Shown: piece after piece, positions 56,801 to 64,000 of the stretch
Layout of the letters: every line of letters begins with the position of its first letter
Position numbering within the stretch: position 1 is the stretch's first letter
NCBI GenBank assembly: GCA_003249255.1
Contig: QKJP01000008.1
Span: 62,001 to 126,000, forward strand
DNA length: 64,000 nucleotides
Origin: Bacteroidales bacterium
Lineage (GTDB): Bacteria; Bacteroidota; Bacteroidia; Bacteroidales; Marinilabiliaceae
Direction of reading: 5' to 3'
Translations under genes and position numbers: made by a program
Notes under the pieces: model-generated
What the model saw: the letters and a program-made list of their open reading frames with translations, nothing else
Database searches by the model: none
Told to the model about the DNA's origin: nothing

Positions 56801-57071
56801 TGATGGTGATACTGCTACTCTTATAGAAAGCTCTACACAAGCCAATATTAAGCTATCTCCAAATCCCTTTGATAACACACTTCAAATTGTAGGGAATACA
56901 CAAATTGCTTCTGTAAGAGTAACAGCCATAAATGGTATACAAGCTATTTCAACTGCCGTTAATGCAACTTCAACTGTATTAAACACAAGCGATTTAACCC
57001 CGGGAATTTACCTGATTCACCTAAGCTTCGAAAACGGAGAACAAAGCGTTAAGAAGGTGATTAAGTTGTAG
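53826..57071 (+). CDS. GH42-like beta-galactosidase-type enzyme with CBM6 and T9SS domain
   Basis: A 1081-residue secreted enzyme. Signal peptide 1-24, then a helical region (about 25-125). A clan GH-A-type TIM barrel (about 130-545) has likely acid/base Glu275 in YQLFNEPSYF and candidate nucleophile Glu457 in FIFDTENHFL. A beta-galactosidase trimerisation-type domain follows (about 550-700; EVYESVFFEGIPIGFATENI), then a C-terminal strand domain. Accessory parts are an Ig-like domain (about 764-860, with APYEWG as in the beta-helix gene at 40 kb), a CBM6 (about 862-995; VIEAESFSKTDG, WQWNLDKF) and a T9SS sorting domain (LSPNPFDNTLQIVG). CBM6 and this enzyme type fit a red-algal galactan such as agar or porphyran, but the substrate is inferred. 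Confidence 0.8.
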   Translation: MKNLSKKLLVFSLLLGFYQIQVAAATLEEQARAKISTLTNLMNTAKNKGLDVTKEEMTIHTAELFLDYAQWDENNISFNTEQFAKHDTYKNQASEMAKALPDYEREEVIKILDKQIAEVEQVLSGEIKRPTAMNPDWDKVVVESDQITQDGKPVFLADYVWKPRVDRLTKYYGDSDIEGLRGVHITNANGDYNQSAYNFMANRENNSIGQIWIDALLPGWIKSKYPEIEDGGRHFGPYDPDHPAMRDLYGAMFKNYVPALAGKRVTHLGYQLFNEPSYFTQANTWNNTDKNGKCVSDYTIAKFKNWLQDLHGDIGTLNRLWGTNFNSFNNVNVPLPMPKTNQGGAMWYDWMTFNEYRITDWFRFMDTEIKKYDPQGKSQVKVMPWTFTTNQRDQGLNFEAITELSDIIGCDAGMRYDHAWDKNASWRKNYAAEWRPAIMTFDFMKSVKPNAFIFDTENHFLMHTGFNLQEINQDYARMSYWLAAMHGLVTKATWVWTRNGDGSQSTRAGESSMTDMSHQPQNLHTVTSTFMDLTSFGSEMVQIQRLPKTIRVFYSETSAINDGGYLDKVFEVYESVFFEGIPIGFATENILKRGFEGEVVIVHNTEFVTAAELQALQNYLNAGGTVILGANSLKKNEYSKALPALTKGNGTIINANTIGAIKTQALSVIESRGLSPELSITESNANNAKGCTWKYIKRANGNYVLSIINIGNKTANINISAKNDPNATLTDLFTGKQVNKSQVLEPFGMLFLEVGTDGTPVNSAPNVSIETPTNQQTFANGSSISVKATASDADGIANLKLYVNNALVREDDTAPYEWGVAGTNDAALAKLDKGTYTLKVEAEDKTGKTASKSIIIYVSDPAAMVIEAESFSKTDGTYTDPHGNGVVIEDGTNIGWVNKDDYAEYMVNIPETGNYNITYLIGSPNDNTQILFLVDDVLKATDNVPNNGNYKNFEELTSGTKVLLTAGEHKITIKGDPTNVWQWNLDKFTLSTDGDTATLIESSTQANIKLSPNPFDNTLQIVGNTQIASVRVTAINGIQAISTAVNATSTVLNTSDLTPGIYLIHLSFENGEQSVKKVIKL

Positions 57072-57240
57072 AAGTATTAAAAGTAAGGCTGAAAGCCTTT
57101 TAGATAAAAGCATAGGGCATCGCCCTATGTTTTTTGAATACCGAACAACAATAGCCCTGTAGGGGCGAAAGCATAGAGTTTAAAAGAATTTGCCCTTGCT
57201 TGTAACATGCAGGCCTGTATTAAATCAAAACTTTCAAATT
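57072..57240 (+). repeat. Duplicated intergenic unit, copy A (about 97% identical to copy B)
   Basis: The 169-bp spacer differs from the 170-bp spacer at 60517-60686 by four substitutions and one extra A. Identity continues into the last codons of the upstream gene and the first of the next. It includes a terminator pair, the palindromic GCCCTGTAGGGGC box, and a leader ending TCAAAACTTTCAAATT. Confidence 0.85.
57085..57135 (+). terminator. Double-hairpin terminator after the GH42-like gene
   Basis: AAGGCT-GAA-AGCCTT (57085-57099) is followed by CATAGGGC-ATC-GCCCTATG (57111-57129) and TTTTTT. A G-T pair extends the second stem, where copy B has G-C. A standard intrinsic terminator. Confidence 0.85.
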
Positions 57241-60200
57241 ATGAAACGAACCTATTACATAACATTACTCATCAGTTTGTTGTGCTTCAATGCATCAACA
57301 TTCGCCCAAAAAACACTCATTGATTATTTTCTTCCGGCCGAACCAATAGCTCCATTGGTATCAAACGGTACTTGGGGCGATAATGCTGTGCTTCCGCGCG
57401 ATATTAAAAATGGATTAGAAGATTCAGATATGAGCAACTGGTGCTACTGGGATGGCTCTATAGTTAAAGATGATGCCGGAAAATACCACATGTATGCCAG
57501 TCGCTGGGACCAAAAGAACCATCATCATGTCGGTTGGACTCAAGAGTCAAAAGGAACACATGCCGTAAGTGATAACCTTTATGGCCCATACATCGACCAA
57601 GGGGAAACATGGCATAATTGGAACAATGGCAAAGGCCACAATGTAATTGGCCTTCGTATGCACGATGGACGCTATGCCATGGTGAGCAGCGAAATTACAC
57701 AGGGTGATGTTTTTGTATCCGATACGCCCAATGGGCCATTTGAACACTTAGGTGAAATTCAGGTCGACTATAGTGGTTATCATCCCGGATTAGCACACTA
57801 TACCGATGCGGCACAACGCATGGCCAATGTGATGATATTCATTCGCCCTGATGGCCGTTATATGCTCATGGGACGAAACTGTGCCCCAATGATTAGTGAA
57901 GCCGGTATTTTAGGGCCTTATCGTATGCTTGGTGCGCAAGCCTGGGTAGGTATTGATGGGGTACCTCAATCTGAAATGGAAGACCCGACCATTTGGTACA
58001 GCGATGGTTTGTACCACATTGTGGTTAATCATCATGCCGAAGACCATTCGTATCATTTAACATCTTTAGATGGGGTTCATAACTGGAAAAATCGCGGATT
58101 GGCAATTGCTCGCGGCAGCGGTGTTTTTCGTTACACCAACGGTGTGGTAAATAACTGGTACACCATTCAGCGACCAACAGTTTACACCGAAGATGAACAG
58201 GTAAAGTGCTTTAATTTTTCGGTGATTGATGTTCATAAAGGTAGCGATGGAGGGAATGATAAACATGGTAGTAAAATTATTGTTGTACCCTTCGATGGTG
58301 AAAATTTTGGAAAGGATATGCGTGCCATCACCGCACAAGAAGAAGCGCTTGTTGATGCAACACCACTACCGGCTCCTTGGAAATTTACCGATGTTGGAGC
58401 AGTTAATTCAGCAGGTAAATCGGGTTACGATACCGATGGAGAGGTATTTAAAATTTCAGCATCCGGCGCTGATATTGGCGGTACACAAGATGCCTTTGGT
58501 TTTGCCTATCAGAAGTTGAGTGGCGATATGACCGTTATTGCACAGGTGATGATGCAAGACCATACCGACCCATGGGCAAAATCGGGTGTGATGATTCGCG
58601 AGAACCTCAATGCCAATGCCAAATATGCCGCCATGATGCTAACACCCGAAAACGGGGCTGTGTTTCAAACACGCACCAATGCAGGCGGAACTACTAACAC
58701 GGAAAACCTTTGGGGAGTACGTATACCTTATTGGGTACGTTTAGTCAAGAAAGGCAATGTGATTACGGCTTCTATTTCTGCAAGCAACATGAATAATTTC
58801 GAAACTGTAAAGGAAATAACCCTTAATGTTGGCAGTGAATATTACATCGGTGTGGCTGTTAGTTCGCACAGTAGCGCAGCTCTTAATACCACTCGTTTCA
58901 GAAAAGTAAATGTGTATTCTCCAAATTACAAAGCCATAGACGATATACTTTCGCACAACATGCCCAATGTGGTGCCTGCTTCAGGAAAGGTATCTGTTGA
59001 AGTGGAGTACATGGCCAATGGAGAACGCGATATCATCGTTTCGTTGCGAGATATTACCAATTGGGTTGGTATGGGTGATGCCAAAGCAACCGTTTCCGGT
59101 ATGGGCAAAGTCACCATTAACTACCAAGCCTCTAAAGCTATTGAAGATGGTGTGCGTTACCAATGGGAAATAAACATGCGTCCTAAAGGAGCATCATGGC
59201 AAAATAGCCTGTTTGAAACACAAGGTATTTGGGCTTATAAAGCCAATTCGCTGGTTATTGCCGACGGTATTTCTTTGTCACCACAAAGCTTGTCGCTGGA
59301 TGCCGGTCAATCTAAAGTTGTTACTGCCACTTTGTCTCCGGCTAATGTGACCGACAAAAGCATTCGTTGGAGTTCTGATAATTCTTTTGTAGCACAGGTG
59401 GATATTAACGGCAAAGTGACCGCTTTGTCATCGGGTACGGCTACAATCACAGCAAAATCCATCTCCGGTAAAGTACAAAAAACGGTAAATGTGACTGTTT
59501 CCGGTGCAAATTTGGTTGATGCCATTCCTTCTCATACATTACCGGCAGAAATTTCACCGGCAGGTTCTGCTAACTTTAAAGTGGATTATGTGGCCACTAC
59601 CAACCGTGATATTTATGTGGAGTTACAAGCGAATAAAAATGGTAGTTGGGTAAGTATCGGACAGTTGAAGCAATCGGTAGTGGAAGGAATAGGCAGTGTT
59701 TCTATGAATTTTAAATCAACTGAGACTTTATCTGCTTTAAATACTTATCGCTGGAACATATACATGACTGAGAAAGATAAAAGCAAGGATTTCACCATTG
59801 CCAATACCAACATCTCTAAAAGTGTTAGTGTAATTGATAAGTCAATTCTTATCCCCGGTGTTATCGAAGCAGAGAAATTCACCAATACAGGAGGTTTAAT
59901 TTCTGATAATGTTGCCGGTTTAGGTGTATTACGCGAAACCAATGCCATCTCTTATGTAAACGAAGGCGATTGGGTAGAGTACGACATCAATGTTACTGAA
60001 GACGGAATGTATGGTATTACTTACAGTATTTCATCTTACAAAAACGGGGCTCAAATACAGTTTTTGTTAGACGGCAAAGTCATCTCAACCGACGATGTTA
60101 ACAATAACGGCAGTTGGAATGCATGGTACGATTTAGAAGCCTCCAACTCTGCTACGCTTTACAAAGGACTACATACCCTTCGCATTAAAGGAGTAGGAGC

Positions 60201-60516
60201 TAATAACGATTTCCAGTGGAACTTAGATAAGATTACTTTAGTGAAAGCAAGTGATATCCCCACCGGATTAAATAATCATGAAGAAGTAAATGTTACCCTT
60301 TCACCAAATCCTTTTGATAACACCCTTCAAATTGTTGGTGATACACAAATTGCTTCTTTAAAAATGACATCAATAAATGGTGTATCACTTATTTCTACCG
60401 TAGTTAATGCTACATCAATCCAATTAAACACAAGTGATTTAACGTCGGGAATATACCTGGTGCAATTAATCTTCGATAACGGAGAGCAAAGCGTTAAGAA
60501 GGTGATTAAGTTGTAG
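57241..60516 (+). CDS. Beta-propeller glycosidase-like enzyme with two RDI modules, Big_2, CBM6 and T9SS domain
   Basis: A 1091-residue secreted protein. ATG 57241 opens the signal peptide MKRTYYITLLISLLCFNAST. Residues about 24-370 form a beta-propeller of GH43/GH117-like appearance (SNWCYWDGSIVKDDAGKYHM; MEDPTIWYSDGLYHIVVN); acidic residues in these blades are candidate catalysts, but family and substrate are not proven. A DUF1349-like jelly roll follows (about 385-560; AKSGVMIRENLNANAKYAAM). Then come RDI module 1 (about 564-670), Big_2 (about 673-757), RDI module 2 (about 760-863), CBM6 (about 870-1003; VIEAEKFTNTGG) and a T9SS type A domain (about 1016-1091). Its tandem paralogue follows. 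Confidence 0.8.
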   Translation: MKRTYYITLLISLLCFNASTFAQKTLIDYFLPAEPIAPLVSNGTWGDNAVLPRDIKNGLEDSDMSNWCYWDGSIVKDDAGKYHMYASRWDQKNHHHVGWTQESKGTHAVSDNLYGPYIDQGETWHNWNNGKGHNVIGLRMHDGRYAMVSSEITQGDVFVSDTPNGPFEHLGEIQVDYSGYHPGLAHYTDAAQRMANVMIFIRPDGRYMLMGRNCAPMISEAGILGPYRMLGAQAWVGIDGVPQSEMEDPTIWYSDGLYHIVVNHHAEDHSYHLTSLDGVHNWKNRGLAIARGSGVFRYTNGVVNNWYTIQRPTVYTEDEQVKCFNFSVIDVHKGSDGGNDKHGSKIIVVPFDGENFGKDMRAITAQEEALVDATPLPAPWKFTDVGAVNSAGKSGYDTDGEVFKISASGADIGGTQDAFGFAYQKLSGDMTVIAQVMMQDHTDPWAKSGVMIRENLNANAKYAAMMLTPENGAVFQTRTNAGGTTNTENLWGVRIPYWVRLVKKGNVITASISASNMNNFETVKEITLNVGSEYYIGVAVSSHSSAALNTTRFRKVNVYSPNYKAIDDILSHNMPNVVPASGKVSVEVEYMANGERDIIVSLRDITNWVGMGDAKATVSGMGKVTINYQASKAIEDGVRYQWEINMRPKGASWQNSLFETQGIWAYKANSLVIADGISLSPQSLSLDAGQSKVVTATLSPANVTDKSIRWSSDNSFVAQVDINGKVTALSSGTATITAKSISGKVQKTVNVTVSGANLVDAIPSHTLPAEISPAGSANFKVDYVATTNRDIYVELQANKNGSWVSIGQLKQSVVEGIGSVSMNFKSTETLSALNTYRWNIYMTEKDKSKDFTIANTNISKSVSVIDKSILIPGVIEAEKFTNTGGLISDNVAGLGVLRETNAISYVNEGDWVEYDINVTEDGMYGITYSISSYKNGAQIQFLLDGKVISTDDVNNNGSWNAWYDLEASNSATLYKGLHTLRIKGVGANNDFQWNLDKITLVKASDIPTGLNNHEEVNVTLSPNPFDNTLQIVGDTQIASLKMTSINGVSLISTVVNATSIQLNTSDLTSGIYLVQLIFDNGEQSVKKVIKL

Positions 60517-60686
60517 AAGTATTAAAAGTAAGGCTGAAAGCCTTTTAGATAAAAGCATAGGGCATCGCCCTATGCTTTTTGAATACCGAACAACAATAGC
60601 CCTGTAGGGGCGAAAGCATAGAATTTAAAAAGAATTTGCCCTTGCTTGAAACATGCAGGCCTGTCTTAAATCAAAACTTTCAAATT
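60517..60686 (+). repeat. Duplicated intergenic unit, copy B
   Basis: Nearly identical to 57072-57240. It again runs from the stop codon of a T9SS gene to the ATG of a propeller gene. The unit therefore marks the edges of a tandem duplication about 3.45 kb long. Confidence 0.85.
60530..60580 (+). terminator. Double-hairpin terminator after the first propeller gene
   Basis: AAGGCT-GAA-AGCCTT (60530-60544), then AAAAGCATAGGGC-ATC-GCCCTATGCTTTT (60551-60579), a perfect 13-bp stem ending in T. Confidence 0.85.
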
Positions 60687-63644
60687 ATGAATAGAACCTT
60701 TAACATATCATTACTCATCAGTTTGTTGTGCTTCAACGCATCAATATTCGCTCAAAAAACACTCATCGACTACTTTCAACCCATGGAACCAATCGGTCCA
60801 CTGGTATCAAACGGAATTTGGGGCGATAAGGCTGTGCTTCCGCGCGATATTAAGAATGGATTGGAAGATTCTGATATGAGCGACTGGTGCTACTGGGACG
60901 GTTCCATCGTTAAAGACGATGCCGGGAAATACCACATGTATGCCTGTCGTTGGACGCAAAGTGTGCATCATCAAATAGGGTGGACAGAAGAATCAAAAGG
61001 TATGCATGCCACCAGCGATAACCTTTTCGGACCATATATCGACCAAGGCGAAACCTGGCACCATTGGAACAACGGTAAAGGCAGCAATGTAATCGGGTTG
61101 CGTATGCACGATGGCCGTTATGCCTTGGTGAGTAGTGAAATTACACCCGGTGATATTTTTGTGTCGGATAATCCCAATGGCCCATGGGAACATCTGGGGG
61201 AAATACAGGTAGATTACAATGGTTACAAAGCCAACTTAGCCCATTATTTTACAGAAGGCATGCACATGGCCAATGTGATGATTTTTATCCGTCCCGATGG
61301 TCGTTACATGCTTTTGGCTCGTAATTGTGCCCCTATGATTAGCGAAACCGGTATAATAGGACCTTACCGTATGTTGGGAGAGCAAGCCTGGAAAGATGTG
61401 GAAGGCGTACCGCAAGATTACATGGAAGACCCCACTATTTGGTATAGCGATGGTTTGTATCACATTGTAGTCAATCATCATAGCGAAGACCATTCTTACC
61501 ACTTAACATCACTCGATGGTATTCATAACTGGAAAAATCGCGGATTGGCCATGGCACGAGGAAGTGGTGTTTTCCGTTACACCGATGGTACCGTTAATAA
61601 TTGGTACACCATACAGCGCCAAACGGTGTATATCGAAGATGACCAAGTGCAATGCTTTAACCTTTCGGTGATAGATGTGCATAAAGGTAGTGATGGAGCC
61701 AATGATGAAAATGGTAGTAAAATTATAGTCGTGCCCTTCGATGGAGAAAATTTTGGGAAAGATATGCGTGCCATGGCCGCTGCCGAAGAAGCTGTGGTGG
61801 ATGCAACACCTTTGCCGTCACCATGGAAGACTACCGATGTGGGTGCTGTAAATATAGCCGGTAAGGCCGGTTATGACGAAGCCGGAAGTGTATTTAAAAT
61901 GAGTGCATCCGGTGCCTATATAGGTAGTACAACCGATGAGTTTGGTTTTACTTACCAAAAACTAAGTGGTGATATGGCCATAATGGCACAGGTAATGATG
62001 ATGGATGATACAGACCCAATGGCCAAATCCGGTGTAATGATTCGCGAGAATTTGAATGCCGATGCCAAGTATGCCGCTATGTTGCTTACACCAAAAGATG
62101 GTGCTTTTTGTCAGAGCAGAACCACTACTGGTGGAGCATCTCAGGTGGAAAGCATGGCCGGACCTCGAACTCCCTACTGGGTACGTTTGGTTAAAAAAGG
62201 CAACCGCATCACCAGCTATATTTCATCGAGTAATTTGAGTAATTGGAAACAAGTGAAAGAAATTACGCTTGATTTAGGAACAGAGTATTACATCGGTGTT
62301 GCCGTTTCTTCGCATAATGCCAATGTACTAAATACCACACGCTTCAGAAAAGTAGAAGTATATTCTCCCAATCATAATGCTACCGACAAGTTATTGTCGC
62401 ATAATATGACGGATGTCGTACCTATGTCGGGACAAATGGAAATTGAGGTAGAGTATGCTACAAATGGCGAGCGCGATATTATTGTGTCGCTCAGAGACCT
62501 TACCAATTGGAAGGGTATGGGAGAAGCAAAAGCCACCGTAAGTGGTATGGGAAAAGTTACCATTCCTTACAAAGCAGTGAGTGCCATTCAGGCAGGCAAT
62601 ATGTACCAGTGGGAAATCAACATGCGTCCCAAAGGTGCATCATGGCAACAGAGTCTGTTTGAAACATTTCAGATAGTTGCCTATCCGGTGGCTGAAATTG
62701 TAAAAGCCACAGCCATCAATTTATCACCTCAAAGTTTGTCGCTTGATGCCGGTCAAACGAAAACTGTGACAGCAATCTTATCTCCGGCCAATGTTACTAA
62801 TACGCAATTGCAATGGCGTTCTGCCAATCCGTATATAGCGATGGTTGATGCAGTCGGAAAAGTCACTGCAATTTCAGCAGGTACTACCACCATAACTGCA
62901 TTAGCTAACGATGGTAAAGTGCAAGCCTCTATCAGTGTTATTGTTTCAGGCGAGCAATTGCCCGATAAGGCAATAAACATCCCTGGTGTTATCGAAGCAG
63001 AGAAATTCACCAATACCGGTGGTTTAATTTCCGATAATGCAGCCGGTTTAGGCGTATTCCGCGAAACCAATGCTATCTCTTATGTGAACGAAGGCGACTG
63101 GGCTGAGTACGATATCAACGTAACTGAAGACGGTGTTTACGGCATCAGCTACAGTATTTCATCTAACAAAAACGGGGCTCAAATACAGTTTTTATTGGAC
63201 GGCAAAGTCATCTCAACCGACGATGTTAACAATAACGGTAGTTGGAATACGTGGTATTCTTTAGAAGCATCCAACTCTGCTAAACTTTACAAAGGATTAC
63301 ATACTGTTCGCATAAAAGGAGTTGGTGATAATAATGATTTTCAGTGGAATTTAGATAAGATTTCATTAAGTAAAGCAAGTGATATTCCCACCGGATTGAA
63401 TAACCAAGCAGAAGTAACTGTTTCCATATCGCCCAATCCGTTTGACAATACCCTTCAAATTGTAGGTGATGAGGTAATTGCTTTTGTGAAAGTAACAGCT
63501 ATAAACGGGGTGCCGGCTATTTCGACGAATCTAAATGCATCATCATTAACCTTAAATACGAGCGAATTAAAACCCGGAATTTACCTGGTTCAGTTATTCT
63601 TCGGAAATGGCGATCAGCGTATTAAGAAGGTGATTAAGTTGTAA
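60687..63644 (+). CDS. Beta-propeller glycosidase-like enzyme, paralogue with a single RDI module
   Basis: A 985-residue secreted paralogue of the preceding gene, highly similar throughout. Signal peptide MNRTFNISLLISLLCFNASI, propeller (about 24-370; SDWCYWDGSIVKDDAGKYHM; MEDPTIWYSDGLYHIVVN), DUF1349-like domain (about 375-561), one RDI module (about 564-668), Big_2 (about 673-752), CBM6 (about 763-896) and T9SS sorting domain (about 913-985; ISPNPFDNTLQIVG). It lacks the second RDI module between Big_2 and CBM6, which explains the 106-residue length difference. Blade residues flanking the putative active site are conserved, while other surface loops differ, so related but distinct substrates are plausible. 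Confidence 0.8.
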   Translation: MNRTFNISLLISLLCFNASIFAQKTLIDYFQPMEPIGPLVSNGIWGDKAVLPRDIKNGLEDSDMSDWCYWDGSIVKDDAGKYHMYACRWTQSVHHQIGWTEESKGMHATSDNLFGPYIDQGETWHHWNNGKGSNVIGLRMHDGRYALVSSEITPGDIFVSDNPNGPWEHLGEIQVDYNGYKANLAHYFTEGMHMANVMIFIRPDGRYMLLARNCAPMISETGIIGPYRMLGEQAWKDVEGVPQDYMEDPTIWYSDGLYHIVVNHHSEDHSYHLTSLDGIHNWKNRGLAMARGSGVFRYTDGTVNNWYTIQRQTVYIEDDQVQCFNLSVIDVHKGSDGANDENGSKIIVVPFDGENFGKDMRAMAAAEEAVVDATPLPSPWKTTDVGAVNIAGKAGYDEAGSVFKMSASGAYIGSTTDEFGFTYQKLSGDMAIMAQVMMMDDTDPMAKSGVMIRENLNADAKYAAMLLTPKDGAFCQSRTTTGGASQVESMAGPRTPYWVRLVKKGNRITSYISSSNLSNWKQVKEITLDLGTEYYIGVAVSSHNANVLNTTRFRKVEVYSPNHNATDKLLSHNMTDVVPMSGQMEIEVEYATNGERDIIVSLRDLTNWKGMGEAKATVSGMGKVTIPYKAVSAIQAGNMYQWEINMRPKGASWQQSLFETFQIVAYPVAEIVKATAINLSPQSLSLDAGQTKTVTAILSPANVTNTQLQWRSANPYIAMVDAVGKVTAISAGTTTITALANDGKVQASISVIVSGEQLPDKAINIPGVIEAEKFTNTGGLISDNAAGLGVFRETNAISYVNEGDWAEYDINVTEDGVYGISYSISSNKNGAQIQFLLDGKVISTDDVNNNGSWNTWYSLEASNSAKLYKGLHTVRIKGVGDNNDFQWNLDKISLSKASDIPTGLNNQAEVTVSISPNPFDNTLQIVGDEVIAFVKVTAINGVPAISTNLNASSLTLNTSELKPGIYLVQLFFGNGDQRIKKVIKL

Positions 63645-63679
63645 GCTTTTTGCTTATTACAATGGTTAATGTCGTTACA

Positions 63680-63714
63680 GAATCACAGATTGATTTTTTA
63701 TCAACCTGTGATTC
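63680..63714 (+). terminator. Hairpin after the second propeller gene
   Basis: GAATCACAG and CTGTGATTC form a perfect 9-bp stem. The 17-nt interior contains a T-rich loop and a short TTGA/TCAA extension. It lies 36 bp past the stop codon. No T run follows, so the strength is uncertain. Confidence 0.55.
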
Positions 63715-63831
63715 GTAATCGGTTTTAGAAACGTCATGCAATCGCACTTGTAAATAATGATAATGCCCTTTAACGATGAGGTTTATCATCTTCTTTTGTT
63801 AACCATTTTAAGATTACTTTGTAAGTAATTC

Positions 63832-63852
63832 ACACACACACACATACACACA
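63832..63852 (+). repeat. CA microsatellite in a leader
   Basis: A run of CA dinucleotides interrupted by one TA, ending 5 bp before ATG 63858. It is the same arrangement as before the GH42-like gene, and on the other strand before HTCS2. Confidence 0.75.
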
Positions 63853-63857
63853 ATAAA

Positions 63858-64000
63858 ATGAAAAAAACATTAAACGTTCTAATACTAACCATTTTAGTAC
63901 TTGCCGGCTTTAGTCCTAAAAGCATGGCAATAAACACCGGCGAAGCTAAAGTAAGCGGTGAATTAAAAAAATGGCATAAGGTTACCATCTCCTTTGGTGG
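63858..64000 (+). CDS. Start of a secreted DUF5060-like enzyme (3' end outside window)
   Basis: The first 47 codons: signal peptide MKKTLNVLILTILVLAGFSP, then INTGEAKVSGELKKWHKVTI and SFGG. The segment GELKKWHKVTISF resembles the DUF5060 beta-sandwich that precedes catalytic barrels of some agarase-type glycoside hydrolases. Too little is visible to name the enzyme. It continues the second locus on the same strand after a CA-repeat leader. Confidence 0.55.
   Translation, partial: MKKTLNVLILTILVLAGFSPKSMAINTGEAKVSGELKKWHKVTISFG

Overview
The window is AT-rich bacterial DNA that reads as a free-living, probably marine, Bacteroidota genome; a Marinilabiliales- or Bacteroidales-like host is the best guess, and this is inferred from gene content only. 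The evidence is a SusC/SusD pair, two very long hybrid two-component regulators, type IX secretion (T9SS) C-terminal sorting domains on five enzymes, starts without Shine-Dalgarno sites, and -7 boxes of the TAnnTTTG type. No rRNA gene, complete tRNA gene or CRISPR array was seen.

Region 1 (1-16.8 kb) is mostly housekeeping. It holds the 3' end of glycogen phosphorylase, a PepSY-like secreted protein, a TamA/TamB outer-membrane assembly pair and a tandem universal stress protein. A four-gene minus-strand operon follows: circularly permuted ATP-grasp, alpha-E protein, Anbu proteasome-like peptidase and transglutaminase. This is a known but biochemically obscure peptide-ligase/peptidase cassette. 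After it come an MscS-type channel and an ATP-cone/nuclease fusion protein.

Region 2 (16.9-27.5 kb) holds a GNAT/RimK-like ATP-grasp fusion next to a 44-residue basic peptide gene, a NarL-type two-component pair leading into a DUF4091/GH123-like lipoprotein, a UspA-like protein, an ECF sigma factor and an SLC12-like cation-chloride cotransporter.

Region 3 (28-43.8 kb) is a polysaccharide-utilisation-type locus with an unusual cargo: hybrid regulator, SusC, SusD, PI-PLC-like phosphodiesterase, GDPD/PLC-like phosphodiesterase, alkaline phosphatase and a T9SS-secreted beta-helix enzyme. Its logic suggests uptake of a phosphodiester-containing glycan or glycolipid head group. The beta-helix gene has an in-frame TAA directly after its signal peptide.

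Region 4 (43.9-46.7 kb) is a graveyard of mobile and selfish genes. It has a HipB-like antitoxin with a dead hipA remnant, a frameshifted integrase arm domain, an intact DUF3853 (excisionase-like) gene and the first 30 codons of a CHC2-type primase.

Region 5 (46.7-64 kb) is a second polysaccharide locus, transcribed away from its own hybrid regulator. It encodes a beta-helix protein, a GH42-like enzyme with CBM6, a tandem pair of beta-propeller/CBM6 enzymes and the start of a probable DUF5060 protein. These proteins share a recurrent module of about 105 residues with a conserved RDI core that I cannot assign to a family. The intergenic regions carry CA-repeat leaders, dyads and a possible 21-bp-spaced regulator site.
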